The notes below the pieces were generated by a model. It was not told where the DNA came from and ran no database searches. It saw only the letters and a list, made by a program, of their open reading frames with translations. Shown here piece after piece: positions 36,831 to 48,960 of a stretch of 64,000 nt of DNA. The stretch comes from Hedera helix (taxonomy: Eukaryota > Streptophyta > Magnoliopsida > Apiales > Araliaceae), in assembly GCA_947179155.2 (NCBI GenBank), contig OX359275.1, positions 42,207,898-42,271,897 on the forward strand, in the 5' to 3' direction. Numbering within the stretch: position 1 is the stretch's first letter; every line of letters starts with the position of its first letter. The position numbers and the translations under genes are program-made.

Positions 36831-38050
36831 AAAACATCATTAAAACTAAATAATTAATTGCAAATAAATAATTAACTAAAAAATAACTCAAATAAACAAT
36901 TAATTACTCAACTACTCATGCAAACTAATTGATTAAAAATCAACAATACAAAATATACATTTAAATTTAGAAACCAAAACTTCAAAACTAATATTTAGCC
37001 CAAACTCTGAACCATGGCTCTCCAATTATCCCAAACTCTGAATCATGGATCTCCAATTACTAACTCAGATTTAGAAAACCAAGCCTATCAAAACTCAAAT
37101 CCATGGCTCTCCATCATCTTAGCTTAAAACTCAAACTCAAACTCAAAGAAAAATAAGATCTAAAAACCTCAAACCATCATTCGATTTCTAACTCAGATCT
37201 AGAAACCTCAAACCTATCAAAACTCAGATCCATGGCTCTTCATCATTCGATTTCTAGCTCAGATCTAGAAACCAAAATCTCAAAATCCAAAAAAGAAGCG
37301 GTGTCCTCGAAGTTAGTCTCAAAGAACCATTGGTTCAATGTTTTGGGCTTCTTTCTCTAACTTGTTGTTAATTGATTTACTACTTGTACTGATAGATATA
37401 ATTGCAATGGATACAATGATTTTTCACTCTTGTGCGATTTTTGCATTGATTAAAGAAGCTCTGTTTTTTGCATTGATTAAAAAAGTTTTGTTTTTCAATT
37501 GTTTGATAGTATGTAGAAGAGAGTTTTAAAGAAAGTGTGTGTGGGTTTTTAGAGAGAGTAATAAGTTAAAATATTTTGCGATCCCAAATTAAAAGATGAT
37601 GAGTTATTTTTTATTTTATTTTTATTCTTTTAATCTAGACGTAGAAAAAGTCTTGCACCGAATTTGTACTTACAATTTACACATGGCTTAAGTATTCAAA
37701 AAATGAACTTGAAATCAAAACAGAAAACTTTTTCTCTCCATAAATTAGGACACTTTTCAATACATTATTTTGGCCTGGTCACTTTTTAGGCTATATTGGT
37801 GAATGGCCAGTTGTCACTAAACATAAACATGGCCCCCACAGCTCTTTCCCACTTCGAAGATGTTCGCCTCTTGTACTCTCTCTGCTTCTCAGATGGGAAT
37901 TACTTTTAAGTCACTTCCTCTCATCACTCCCCACTAATTTCCCTTTCTTTCTATATCTATACCTTATACATAACCGAATGAGGAAGCCAGTATTATCTTT
38001 CTTATTATTGCAATCTTTGATTTCTCTGTTAGCTTCTCACCTCATCAATT
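36831..38050. other. Spacer and ABA4 promoter region
   Basis: At 36985-37290 an imperfect repeat array is built from variants of AACTCAGATCTAGAAACC and CCATGGCTCTCCATCAT, about four to six units. No gene is recognised. From about 37900 a pyrimidine-rich stretch (CACTTCCTCTCATCACTCCC) looks like the ABA4 promoter and 5' leader. Confidence 0.5.
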
Positions 38051-40767
38051 ATGGCCTTCTCTTCTTGCCTTTGCAACTCTCAAATCTCGCTCAAGGTATC
38101 CTCCTTTATATTTGCAAAGAACTTTTGGTACTTGTTTACTTTCTGAATTCAGGGTGAAGAATTGAAAGTGATCAATTTTAGGATTGTGTATGGTAATCAT
38201 TTTGACTTGCGCATTCGGGGTTTTGGAAGATCTAATATGGGTGTTTTTTAATCTGTAATTTGGGTGCCTTATAATCTGTTCCTAGTGTCAATCGGATTGC
38301 ACAAAGATTTAAGGGTAAAGTCTGCCGGATTTGATAGGGCTCTTGGACCAATTCTGTCAGAATCAACAGTTAACAAAATTCTTGGTGTGATTTTGTGCTG
38401 GAATGATCATTAATGAACAATTTTATTGTTTCATCGTTATTCTTAATTGAAGTTGTAGTGAAATTCATTGCTAATCTGACAAACTCAATGAAACTTTTTG
38501 GAAACTTGAGTAGAAAATTTGTAAAATTGTGAAGGTTAAACATGCAGTAAAGTATATCACTTCATTTAATGAAGCTTGGGTGTTCAAATTTATCATTTGA
38601 TAGACACTACAACATGCCCCCATCCTACAACCAATAGCACACATGCATATGTATTTCCCCTAATTCTTCAGCATTAAATTTAGCTGTAAGCTTCAGTTAA
38701 CCTTTAAAGAGCTGAAGTATGAAAGTCAAATTGATAGACAGTGTTTATTTTTATTATTAGGTACTAGTATATTCTCATGTATTTTACTATGACAATCAAC
38801 TTAAAAAAAATTCCTTACAATTTTCTCTCTACCTTGTAGATCGACCACCCGACGTTTTCTAAGAAACTTGCGGGTAATATCAGAAAGGATCAGTTAACAA
38901 CTTTTGCTCTTAAAGGTATGAACACTGACCTCTATGGTCAACATGCTGTGAGTATGCGATCAAAGCTCAAAACAGAGTGGAGTTTCAAGGGAGGATCAAG
39001 AGCTATTAGTGGACCAAATATTCAAATATTTGTTCAGCATAGAAAAAGCTCCGGAGTGTATGCTTCATGTAATTCCCTTTTCACATACTCTACATTCAGT
39101 CATTCATATTTAATTAACTATGCATATTTTAAGTTTTATCCTTGGTCTTAGAAAATAGCGGTGGTGACTTGGCTTTGTTATCCCTGTTTCTATTCTATGA
39201 GCAAGCCGGACGCAGGCACTTAAGATTTCTCATGTTGTGAAATTTAACCAAATATAAACTACAGGGTAGAAAGAGAAGATACAAAAATATTTTCCAACAT
39301 CCGCATATATGAAAGCATGTATAGGAGATAATTTATGAATTTGGTGCACTTGCACATGGAAAAGTTTAAGCATGTCTTCGTTTGATAAGTGTGGCTGAGT
39401 GGCATGCTATGGTTTTTTACTTAAAAAAACACTAACTGCGAATATGTCAAATGACCTAATAAGAATTATTTGTACATTAGTCTTTTCATTATCTTAGAAA
39501 TATTCTTGCTTGCTTCTACCTGATCTTGAGGTGTTATTGTTAGCCTCAAATATGCAAGAGCCCATCATCTATAACTGAGCTTCATTTTTCTGTGGCCTTG
39601 CAGGGTTCACAAATCCTCAAATTGCAAGTAATGTTTTCACCCTGGGAACTGTAGCTGTTCTTCCATTCTACACCCTCATGGTTCTGGCTCCAAAAGCTGA
39701 GCTGGTAATTTTTATTACAAAACATAGTGACAGCTCTGATTGATTTCCTACTTCTATAATGTAATATGAAACCAAATATGTAAATAGTGGAAACTTAAGC
39801 TATGCGATTAATGTGCTTTACTCCAAAATTCAGACCAAGAAGTTTATTGAAAGTACCATTCCATATGTTGTGCTTGGACTTCTGTATGCATATCTACTCT
39901 ACCTCTCTTGGACACCTGATACAATACAGCTGATGTTTGCAAGCCAATACTGGCTACCTGAGGTGCGTCTTTGACTAGCACAAACAAATTTAATTTTCTT
40001 TCATGTTTTTTGTGAAAACTGTTTATCAGAAGAAATTGATAATACTCATCCAATTTTTGCTCGTCCTGTGTACTGCGTAGTTATCTGGTATAGCTAAGAT
40101 GTTCTCCAGTGAGATGACATTAGCTTCTGCGTGGATTCATTTGTTGGCCGTAGATCTCTTTACTGCAAGGTCTCTCTCTATATATGTGTGTGTGTGTGTG
40201 CGCGCGCGCGCGCGCATGTACGCGTATATATATGGGTCTTCATCCATAGCAACCAGTTGCTGGAGTTTACTGTTTCGACTACCAATGCAGAGGGCATTTT
40301 TATTATGGATTGGCCCTGTCGTTCATCCTTCTTGCGACAGGCCAAAAATTGGTTATGCCTCTCATCCTTCTTCCGACAGGTCAATTTAAGCATAATTTTG
40401 GCCCTGCCGCTGCCCTCTCTTGCGGCAAGCCAAAATTACGCGTAATTGGCCCTACTGCTTGCGACAGGCTAATTTTGGTTGCTCTCAGCAATCGATTGTT
40501 ATGGATAATTTTCCTATATATATATACATATATATATATATTCATATTTATGAGTGAATATTTTTATCGCGTGCCATGGTGAAGTTTTAAATTTCAGCAT
40601 TTTGTGATGCATGCAGGCAGGTTTTTCATGATGGACTGGAGAACAATGTGGAGACCCGGCATTCTCTTTCCCTTTGCCTACTCTTTTGCCCTATAGGAAT
40701 CATAGCTCATGTAATCACCAAAGCACTAACCACAAGGTCAAGAAATGCCAAACGTGAAATTCACTAA
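38051..40767 (+). CDS. ABA4: ABA DEFICIENT 4 (neoxanthin synthesis), chloroplast
   Basis: ABA4 is a plastid membrane protein (DUF4281) required to make neoxanthin from violaxanthin, feeding abscisic acid synthesis. Six exons, 38051-38095, 38840-39068, 39604-39704, 39834-39962, 40081-40169 and 40617-40767, join in frame to 247 residues. The N-terminal about 85 residues are Ser/Lys-rich, fitting a transit peptide. The conserved body follows with VFTLGTVAVLPFYTLMVLAP, IPYVVLGLLYAYLLYLSWTP, LPELSGIAKMFSSEMTLASA and GLENNVETRHSLSLCLLFCP, covering four hydrophobic segments as in Arabidopsis ABA4. The start Met is the first in a short exon coding MAFSSCLC, resembling the Arabidopsis MGFSSF. All splice sites are GT-AG and no lesion was seen. 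Intron 5 (40170-40616) holds a (TG)n(CG)n tract and imperfect repeats. Confidence 0.95.
40186..40216. repeat. (TG)n(CG)n microsatellite in ABA4 intron 5
   Basis: About seven TG units run into about seven CG units just after the intron 5 splice donor. Alternating purine-pyrimidine of this kind favours Z-DNA. Confidence 0.9.
40305..40485. repeat. Imperfect repeats in ABA4 intron 5
   Basis: Four diverged copies of a unit around TTGGCCCTG...CTTGCGACAGGC...AAAATT at roughly 40308, 40350, 40397 and 40445. GC content is higher than in the surroundings. Confidence 0.7.
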
Positions 40768-40924
40768 TGCAGAAAAGAAGCTATTTTACTCTACTATTGT
40801 AGGAAGATGCTAAGCAAATATTATTCAAGGGACTCATCAATATTCATTCTACTGAATTGTTTATCTGAACTAGTACGGTGCATTTGTATTCATGTTCAAT
40901 CATCCCTTGCCATTTCTATGAGAA

Positions 40925-42479
40925 TTGAAAAGATTACCACATGGATTAACATACACTATTTCTTCCTCGAGTTCTACACCAAACTTCTGATAGACAGTCT
41001 CCTTGTCAATAAGCTGAAGCATGTCTTCAGAAGTTGAGCCGTCACAATTTATGAAGAAGTTGGCATGAACATTTGAAACCATGGCTCCAACTTTTAAACC
41101 TTGAAACCTGCTCGCTCAATCAACTCTGCTGCAGAAAACCCCTATATTGAGTGTATTGCAAAACACTGAACAAACGCTTTTCTCCCCAGCCGGCTGGGAT
41201 AATCTCCTTCTGCAAACAAAGCCAGATAGTTGTTAACATATTTACTCCCAACAAGCATTTCAACTTCCCCAACATTTTTACTTTTAAAGTGATTACCTTT
41301 CCGAGTATTCCTGCTGTCCTTTTCTTGTCGATTCCGAGCACTTCAATCTGAATTTAGCTGAAGTAATAGCAGCCAAGTCCTTCATATCTTGAATACCGTC
41401 TTTTTCTTGCTGATTCTGAGCGCTTCAATCTGAATGTGGCTACAGTAATAGCAGCCAAGATCGATACCCAAAACTGAGCTCACTTCTGTTCGGTGTCTGA
41501 AATTTGCCTTAAGTGGTAATGATCTCAACAGTGCCAATAGAATGAGCGGTTTCCTTCAGGGCAAGAAAATAATCAATTTTCATCAACAATAGTACCATTA
41601 ACATTCCCAAAACTAATAATCCCCTCCCGTTCCACCCAAAAGTCTCGCTTGCAAAAAATTGAACCACGAAAATAGTCTCTTTTTTATTGAAAATAGTATG
41701 AAATGAAATAATATTCTCAAGTATAACAACACAATTTCATGCCACCACCACTATATTATTACTCGTTATATTTAGGAATAAACTAGAAGAAAAATATATA
41801 CTTACAGCTATCGGACTCTTTTGTTAAAGTGGAGGGAGTATAAAATTTTACAGTGTTGGAATGCCTTTAACTAGTTTTGAAATTTCAATAAACATTAGGT
41901 TTTTACTTGGTAAAAACCAGCATTCATGATTCATGTAGGCAGCTCCACCAACGGTCCCAGGAATTCCTCCAGCAAACTAGAGGCCGGTAAACCCTTCATT
42001 GGCACACTGCAGGCCCAAACGATTGAATCCAAAACTGCTTCCTACCCTATACTTACCTGGCTCAATCCTCTCCAGGAATTCAATCTTATTGAGGATTACA
42101 CAACCATCAAAACCCATATCGTAGAACAGACAATTTGAGCCTTTACCAACGACCATGAATTTTACAGAATGCTTTTAACAGAATCTGCATTTTTTCAAGA
42201 AACATGATGTTATTTCAATAATATATCATATCAGTTCCGTTTCATGTTCCCTTTTGTCTTCTTTCTAGAGGAATTGGAAAATGTGGAGAAATACTGACCT
42301 GAAAGCAGAGAGAAATTGGGTTTGATCAGAGACTTGGACGAAATAGTTTCAAGGACCTCCAACGGCGCCCAAGTGCTCAGATCACTTAATTGCTTCTTTT
42401 TCCGAATAATCCTCGGTCGTCCTTCTTCCCACTTCTGAGCTTCTTCTTGGCTGTGATTGCATAGGGAAGAGCTACCCAT
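40925..42479 (-). pseudogene. Decayed plant MurB homologue
   Basis: MurB reduces UDP-N-acetylenolpyruvoylglucosamine to UDP-MurNAc in peptidoglycan synthesis; plant copies are thought to act in plastids. Pieces in order are: an N-terminal part at 42260-42479 (RKKKQLSDLSTWA, then GGP-NYFVQV in another frame), a FAD-binding core at 41930-42130 (VGSSFGFNRLGLQCANEGFT, then FAGGIPGTVGGAAYMN), a linker at about 41320-41560, SQPAGEKSVCSVFCNT at about 41150-41205, AAELIERAGFK at about 41100, and a C-terminal NVHANFFINCDGSTSEDML with FGVELEEEIVYVNP at 40930-41070. Lesions include a frameshift near 42366, TGA for an expected Cys at 42349-42351, TAG for an expected Glu at 41977-41979, a stop in the linker, and frameshifts near 41130 and 41095. 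The catalytic-loop GSVF reads CSVF. It lies tail to tail with ABA4. Recognition is from family motifs; no intact copy is present here. Confidence 0.8.
41316..41460 (-). repeat. Internal duplication in the MurB pseudogene
   Basis: Two diverged copies, 41316-41378 and 41398-41460. On the minus strand both translate to wording like LAAIT--TFRLK-SES, so a coding segment was duplicated within the dead gene or at the time of its death. Confidence 0.8.
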
Positions 42480-42498
42480 TTTTTGGGTGGTTGATTTC

Positions 42499-42546
42499 CG
42501 CAGAAGGCTCTAAAGCTGCGGCAGAGGCTCTAAAGCTGCGGCAGAG
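42499..42546. repeat. 20-bp tandem duplication
   Basis: GGCTCTAAAGCTGCGGCAGA occurs twice in direct succession, just upstream of the MurB pseudogene start. Confidence 0.9.
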
Positions 42547-43130
42547 GCAACCACGTAGACACCATTTCTGTGATTCCAAATCAAATGGCCACACGGCTTC
42601 CAAGTAATTTTTGGGTTTTAGAGTGATTCAAGTTTTCTCCCTCCTCTTCTATCCCTTTTTTGAAAGGAAAGTGGCATGCTGATGCTGATGGGCAATTGCC
42701 CTTGCCAAAAAATTGTTAACATCATTTTTGGGTTTATATTTCTCTGAGTCTGTATCGTAAAAAAATTCAGACAAATTATGATGGAAATAATTAAAATTTT
42801 AAAATGATCTTAATTTATTATATCTTATTACATAACTTTCTTCTGCGTTAATCACATAGTTTTTTGGGTTATATTTCTCTTTCATTGACGTTTTTGTTTC
42901 CTTGAAGCTGAGACAACTTGACACAGTTAATTTTAAGTATCAACCAATTTGAAGAAATGAGGCATTTTCTTTATTCCAATTGGGTGGAGAAGCTGGCCTA
43001 ATTTTTAGCATAACTAGCAAAATTCAGCAATGTTCCTCCTCAGTCTTGGGCATTACTGGCAAACTTTAACGTGTTTTTATGTTATGTCAAATAGGAATAA
43101 GTATAAATATATAACAACCAAATACAACAC

Positions 43131-43230
43131 CAAATATTACATCCATCTACAATATTAAAAAGTAGAACATGACATTAAAATCATTGTCATGCCTCACGTT
43201 TTAATGGTATAAATGAATGTAATATTTAGT
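43131..43230. mobile_element. Fold-back MITE
   Basis: About 100 bp. The left arm CAAATATTACATCCATCTAC pairs with the right arm end ATGAATGTAATATTTAG, with inner TATTAAAAAGT and TTTTAATGGTAT also pairing. It is related in wording and size to the elements at 30773 and 57821. Confidence 0.7.
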
Positions 43231-43713
43231 TATTGTGTGTGTAAACTTGTCTGTCAAATAGTATAATAAGTAAAGAAAAAGTACTAATAATAATAACGAA
43301 ACGCATCAAAATGATGAACTGAGTTACCCTCTTGTTTTGCCAATCACCCAACCACAGTTCATCACTGGGGTTAACAAAAAATATAAAAAATACAATACAT
43401 AAGATTGATTCATGCTCTAGAGGAAGAGAATAATATGCACACAACTCACAAGATCAGCTACAGATTGATAGTGGACGATTTTCGGGTCAAATAAAAAAAT
43501 CCTGTACAGAGCCTTCTACGTCTTAACTCATCCTTGTGGTCAAAAGACAAAAATAAGGAACTGAGATTCTCATGAATATTGAATAGTAAGAAAATGTCTT
43601 TTAACTCAATCCGACTGTTAGAAAAACAAGCAAATTATCTTTAGTTGCAGCACTGATCTGTACAGGTAATTTTTAACCCCGTGGCTTTTTAACTTATAAG
43701 GTCAAAGCATAGG

Positions 43714-43798
43714 GGTACTTCAGATGTGGAGTAAGTAAACAAATTAACTTGAACGAAGTGGTACTTCAGATGTGGAGCAAGTAAACAAATTAACTTGA
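43714..43798. repeat. Direct duplication, period 46
   Basis: GGTACTTCAGATGTGGAG-AAGTAAACAAATTAACTTGA occurs at 43714 and 43760 with one difference. Confidence 0.9.
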
Positions 43799-44723
43799 TC
43801 TACGTGACACAGAATCATCATCTGTAAAATCTGCTCAAGAGTGCTATGTCCATCCAAATATTTAGAACTCACCGAAACTGTTGCCTAGGTAAAGCGAGAT
43901 GTGCTAACTTCTCTGGCATCGGATTATAGTTACAACTTGACTAAACACCGTTTCGACAACCACCTGTTCCATTCAAATATCTTGCAGTATGGATCAACCT
44001 AATAATGCTGCAGCACCACAAAAAAGAGGCGAAAAGTGAGGAAAGACTAGAAATCCCCTCCCTTCAGCTCCAACCCAAGAGTAAATGTAAACAAATTAAA
44101 AGGAAGAGCAAATTGGAAGTGTAAGGTAAGAGGTTGTCTCTGGCTCATTGTTTCTGAAGTACAGGCTCCACAATTAAATTAGGGTTCATCATACACGTGC
44201 TTGATGCATGCAATTCATTTATTTTTATTCTCTCTTTCAAGTTTGTATAAGATGAAATGCGACACCATATGGGAGAGTTTTAATATATGGACAAAGAAGC
44301 TTAATCACTTTATAGACTTCATCAAAGGTTTCTCTGAATGTTAAGTCATTGAATATATAGTTTTGATTGTAATGTCATAGCAAAACTCAGTGCTGCGGTC
44401 GGAAGACTAGGAACCAATCAGACTCAAATTTAAGATTGATGTGACTCATGATATATCCCCTGATTATTGACCACTAGTAACATTTTTTTTTTAAATTGAG
44501 ATTTTTTAATATATTAAAATCCAGAATAAAGAGGATGTGTCTCATATTCTGCTGCCAAAATCAGAATTTATTAACGTAATCACTGCAGATAATTAACAGG
44601 GAACTCTCATCACTGATCATCTCTGCATCTCAAAGAATTTTTGTAACAAGAAACATACACACACACACAAAAGATCAAATTAAAGGTAAATTAACATGAA
44701 AAACTTAAGTTTTTGAGAAATAG

Positions 44724-47700
44724 TCACATACTTGAAGTGGGAAGTGAAGACGACATCTGAAGTTGATCCTCAAAATTACCATCTGATAGATCATAATTTT
44801 GCAAAGAATCTTTCCTACTGTGCTCCAAGGATGCCGCTTCATATATCCCTACAAAAAAAATCCATTTTACCATGAAGGTATATGAAGTTAGATCAGTAAT
44901 GCAACATGTGAGTGTTGCACATAGAGATACATATTCTGAAATCCTATTGCGAAGATACGTTCATACCATCTGCAAATTAAAGCTAAAAGAAAAGCCTACA
45001 TGAAGGCACTCAGAAGTAGTATTAATCCCTCAATGCAGACACTGAAAAGTACATTGATCCAATATTTATTTCAAAGGTGTGAACATGAAATATTGAAATG
45101 TCTACTAAAATAATGAATTTTTTATTTCCCCAATGAATTAACATTATATAGTCAAATACGGATTTTCCGAATAAATAGTTGCCACATCTATGCCTGCAGA
45201 AGTAAATATTGCAAGGGTGGAAAGAACTTTAGAATAGTAACAAACTAGCTGTTTTATTAATAGTTGCCACATCTATGCCTGCAGAAGTAAATATTGTAAG
45301 GGTGGAAACAACTTTAGAATAGTAACAAACTAGCTGTTTTATTCATCGAGATCAAAGTCAAAGTAGCCGAGTTGCGATTCCATCTGAATTTAGAGTAGAC
45401 TCTTAAAAAAAAAAATCTAACCGGATATGTGTCCATGTACAAGTGTCTTATATTAATAAGGTAACCTTAGGAAAAAGTATTGGGGATATAATATTTTCTA
45501 ATAGAAGTAAAGACAACCAACTTTTAAAAAAAAAAAAACATAGGTATGAAATTGTAACATGCATCTTATATAGGAACATGAAACGTCATCATGCAATTGA
45601 TATTGTTAGGCATGAAATCCAGTGAGCAATTCTTGTTAAGTCCAAAGCTTGACTGTCCTCGTGCATTGTGGCATAATACTTTGTATGACCTATTGAGCTA
45701 TACAAAGTTCGACCCAAAAGCTCTGGTTTATTATAATTTCATTTTAGATAAGTGAGAAGAGCTCAGCTTAATTGATTGTATTTGAAGCTGTATGATGAGG
45801 AGTGTACAGATATGCGTATTGTAAATTGTAATTGTGAAGATAGTTTTTGCATACATACCGACACCCAATATTGTGGAGCAAATTACAAAGCGCAGTAGTG
45901 AGAAATCCATTTTGTACATAATCTCCATGACAATGATGCATCCTCCAGCAACCATTAAATGCCTAGGAGAAGAGAATACCATGTGCAGTCTACAAGTATA
46001 TAAAAGTCATACCATCATTATGAGCCCCAACACAATGATTCAATGATCATAATATCATAAATCGTAGCACAGTCAGTAAACCAATTGACTACTTTTATAA
46101 TATTCTTGACTTCAAGTTTTAAGAATTGATGAATTTTAGCAAACAAATCCTACTTTGGTTCTCACTTCTCACATTAGTACATATAAAGAAAATTGGACGA
46201 TGATGCGGAACAGATATAGGATATGCAAGCAAGCAACTGAGATCACTAAACAACAACAATTAGTCCATGAACGAGTGAAGCACAAATGTGATGCAATAAA
46301 CTGCATACAGGAACATGTAATAAAATATTGAGATTCTTGTTCCCTTTGACAAATAGTACTCTGTCATCCATTACTTGAGTGATAAGATCAATAACAAATG
46401 AAAATAATAGAATACCCTATACATTACCTCTCCTCAGCAATACTGTCTTTATAGAATATCAAGATGACACCGAAGAGGATGGTGCTTGAAAAAGCCCATG
46501 CAGAAAATGGCAACTCTACATTGGTTGATCCCTGAATCATTTCGGTCTTAGCAAAAGAAGAAGAAAGTGAATGTTGTTTGAAGAAACAGCACAACAAAGG
46601 AGGAGAGGGGGTTTGACACTACTAAACTTACTACAATCATGCTCCGCATGGCCGCAGGAAAGAGAAAACAAGTTGCAGATGCTATAGTTATGGCATGAAG
46701 CCGCCTCTTAAGTTGGTTCTGAAATCAAAGGATGACATGAACCAGATGCTGTGAGCATCTAGAAGAAAATTCACTAGAAGTATCATTTGTTGGATTGTCG
46801 CATCAATACAAAAAAGACAACAGCCATGTATGGAAGAGTCAATACCTTGAGAGAGACACATCTTGCAATCACCCTTTTCAACGCTGATAAGATTCCAGCA
46901 AATATAGGAACAACCATCTCCTTCATTCCTAACAATTGTTCTGGCCAGATCTCATCTTCAGGACTATCATTAAATGGTTTATCATCATGCATACAAAAAC
47001 TGCTGCTTATATAGAATAAGAAATTATGGGTAAAAGATTGAAGGGCAAAGATGAAGAACATTGATATGATTCTTAACCTAAATTTAATATCTTGGAACAA
47101 ATATACAAACCGGAATAGTAAAATATACAAAAGGATATAGAATGGAGAATATGTGGCCATGGCCCATCCCTGAGATAAGAAGTAGAAAGATGCAAACATT
47201 GCAATGAGGCCACCCACCTATTTAAAAACAACAGCACACTTGATTGATTACAAAAGTAGAAGGAAAAATTAAAAAATGTTGTCTTTCACTTCAATATATC
47301 ATTGTTTGGATCCAAAATCAACAAACACCTCTTACTTATGTCATTTTTTAGATAAGTGATACACGGCATACTTATCCTTATGCAAATTCCTATAGAATAC
47401 AGCTAGGTGTCCCAAATGAGGTAACAAAACTGATACATCATTGGTTGACTACATCATAGGGATTGATTATGTAATAATGACGTATCAATTTGGTAGTGGG
47501 ATCCCAATTGGTAACCCGAGCATTACTCATTCCTAATACTGAAAACTAGTGTAAGGTACACATATATTGCCTCCAACCACTTTGTTCCTAACATTTTAGG
47601 AAGCAAATGAGGTAGTAGGAAAAAAAAAATTAAAAATATATATAGGATACAGTGTTTAGACAGCTACCTTCTTCCAAACATGGCCCCTGCTTCCATATAA

Positions 47701-48321
47701 CATTGCAGATAATACTCCAAGAACAGCAACAGAATACTCAGCCAATATAGCCCTGGCATTGAATTAGGAATTCAAATAACTAAAGCCATTAAACAAAACT
47801 AAGAAGAAAACATCAAAATAGACCAAATTGAAGAAATAGAGATGGAACTAGGCAGCTAAGCTGCATATTGTTTGACATATTCAAGAAGAGAAGAGATTTG
47901 TTAAACAAGAATAGAAGAACTTGGTGGAATCCTTTTCTGAGCATATAAAGCCTACCTAACAGGACCACGACTTGAGGCCCTTTCCCCACAAGATGAAGTA
48001 TAGAGCAGTTATGCCACCATTGATAACAGAAGGAACTACCTACCAAACAATGAGCTTATGTAAGACCATTGAGGAGATCATCTAAAAATTGAATTCTACC
48101 TTTTATACTCGTCTCTGTATGAAAAGGAGATATATCCATTTAACCTGCGCATTAGAGAGTGGCCTTCCCTTCCAGGGCTTCTGCAAAACTAAAAAGAGGA
48201 CGGCTGACAGAACAACAACACTGAATATAAAAAGTACAACAGAAGCTCCTGTCTGAGCTAAGTAGCGGTGCATAGAGTAAACCGACCATATTCTCATGAA
48301 GTTGCCAATAATATGGACTAT
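44724..48321 (-). CDS. Multi-pass membrane protein, family uncertain
   Basis: Eight to nine exons in order: 48145-48321, 47956-48039, 47668-47752, 47129-47217, 46846-46999, 46632-46718, 46428-46531, 45859-45989 and 44724-44848 (stop TGA at 44724-44726). Conserved-looking wording includes QKPWKGRPLSNAQ, VPSVINGGITALYFILWGKG, VPIFAGILSALKRVIAR, LPFSAWAFSSTILFG and HMVFSSPRHLMVAGGC. It is almost all hydrophobic helices and ends in a short polar tail. The layout faintly recalls the N-terminal membrane half of ZnT5/MTP12-like zinc transporters, but I cannot confirm this. All exon phases agree except the second. Its obvious donor after GTTAG at 47956 leaves the frame two bases short. A weaker donor at 47966 (TCGTG|GTCCTG) would restore frame but drop about three residues. 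The first exon is approximate and N-terminal exons appear to be missing, so this may be a fragment or young pseudogene. Confidence 0.5.
45177..45346. repeat. 85-bp tandem duplication in an intron
   Basis: Copies at 45177-45261 and 45262-45346 with only a few differences; both contain GTTGCCACATCTATGCCTGC. It lies in the last intron of the membrane-protein gene. Confidence 0.95.
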
Positions 48322-48609
48322 CTGCAAGGGGGTGTGCCTATATTGAAACAGGAACATCTTTACAACCAGCTGAGGTTATGAAGAGGAGGCCAATTAAAAA
48401 AATAAAGAGTATGATCCAACAGAAGAACACAATTATACTTTAGTATGTGGCAAAGCTTACAGAACAAATTATTTGTATATTTAAGTGTTACGACTTCTTA
48501 ACAAGTGATATAGGATACTGAAAAATATTTTCATATATACAAGTGTATATAGTGACATGGTGTTTAGCACCCACTTAGCTAAAAACTCAAATATGTAAGG
48601 AAAATACTA

Positions 48610-48872
48610 CTCCCCGTCCCAATTTAATTGTCCTTTTTTTTTCTTTTGGTTCTTCCAAAACCTAGTCACCTTAGTTTTTAAATTATTTTAACATTACCAT
48701 TTTACCCTAGTTTTGGGAAAAGTACAAATTCTTAGGGTCAATGGAGGATTAATTTGAAATTTTACACCTTTTTTTTGCCTAGTACTTCTACATAATATTT
48801 GCACTGCTCTCATCATTTTTATAAAGTGCCTGAGGTTCAAATGAGGAGGACATTTAATTTGGGTTAGAGGAG
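48610..48872. mobile_element. Stowaway-like MITE, degenerate
   Basis: The left end CTCCCCGTCCCAATTTAATT, preceded by TA, pairs imperfectly with the right end AGGACATTTAATTTGGGTTA...GAGGAG. The size of about 263 bp and the CTCC-CCGTCCC terminus fit Stowaway, but the right TA is lost. Confidence 0.6.
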
Positions 48873-48960
48873 CATCTTTTATATGAATAATTCTCAACCA
48901 GAAACAACTATGCTCCGTTCTGAGTAGCAAAGAATCCCACCCTCAACCATAAAACGGAGA

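Larger units (their letters stand above)
42550..44720. other. Spacer with one MITE and a short duplication
   Basis: No gene recognised. It contains the MITE at 43131-43230 and a 46-bp-period direct duplication at 43714-43798. The part near 44640-44720 is probably the 3' UTR of the membrane-protein gene. Confidence 0.45.

Noticed and set aside
40131..40582. Overlapping open frames across ABA4 intron 5
   Set aside because: They cross a verified donor and a (TG)n(CG)n repeat and have no independent protein character.
47129..47140. U12-type AT-AC donor (ATATCCTTT) after the YSPF codons of the membrane-protein gene
   Set aside because: The nine bases match the minor-spliceosome donor consensus, but no AC or AG acceptor with the matching phase and no good branch site exists downstream. 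A normal GT donor ten bases on agrees in phase with a CAG acceptor.
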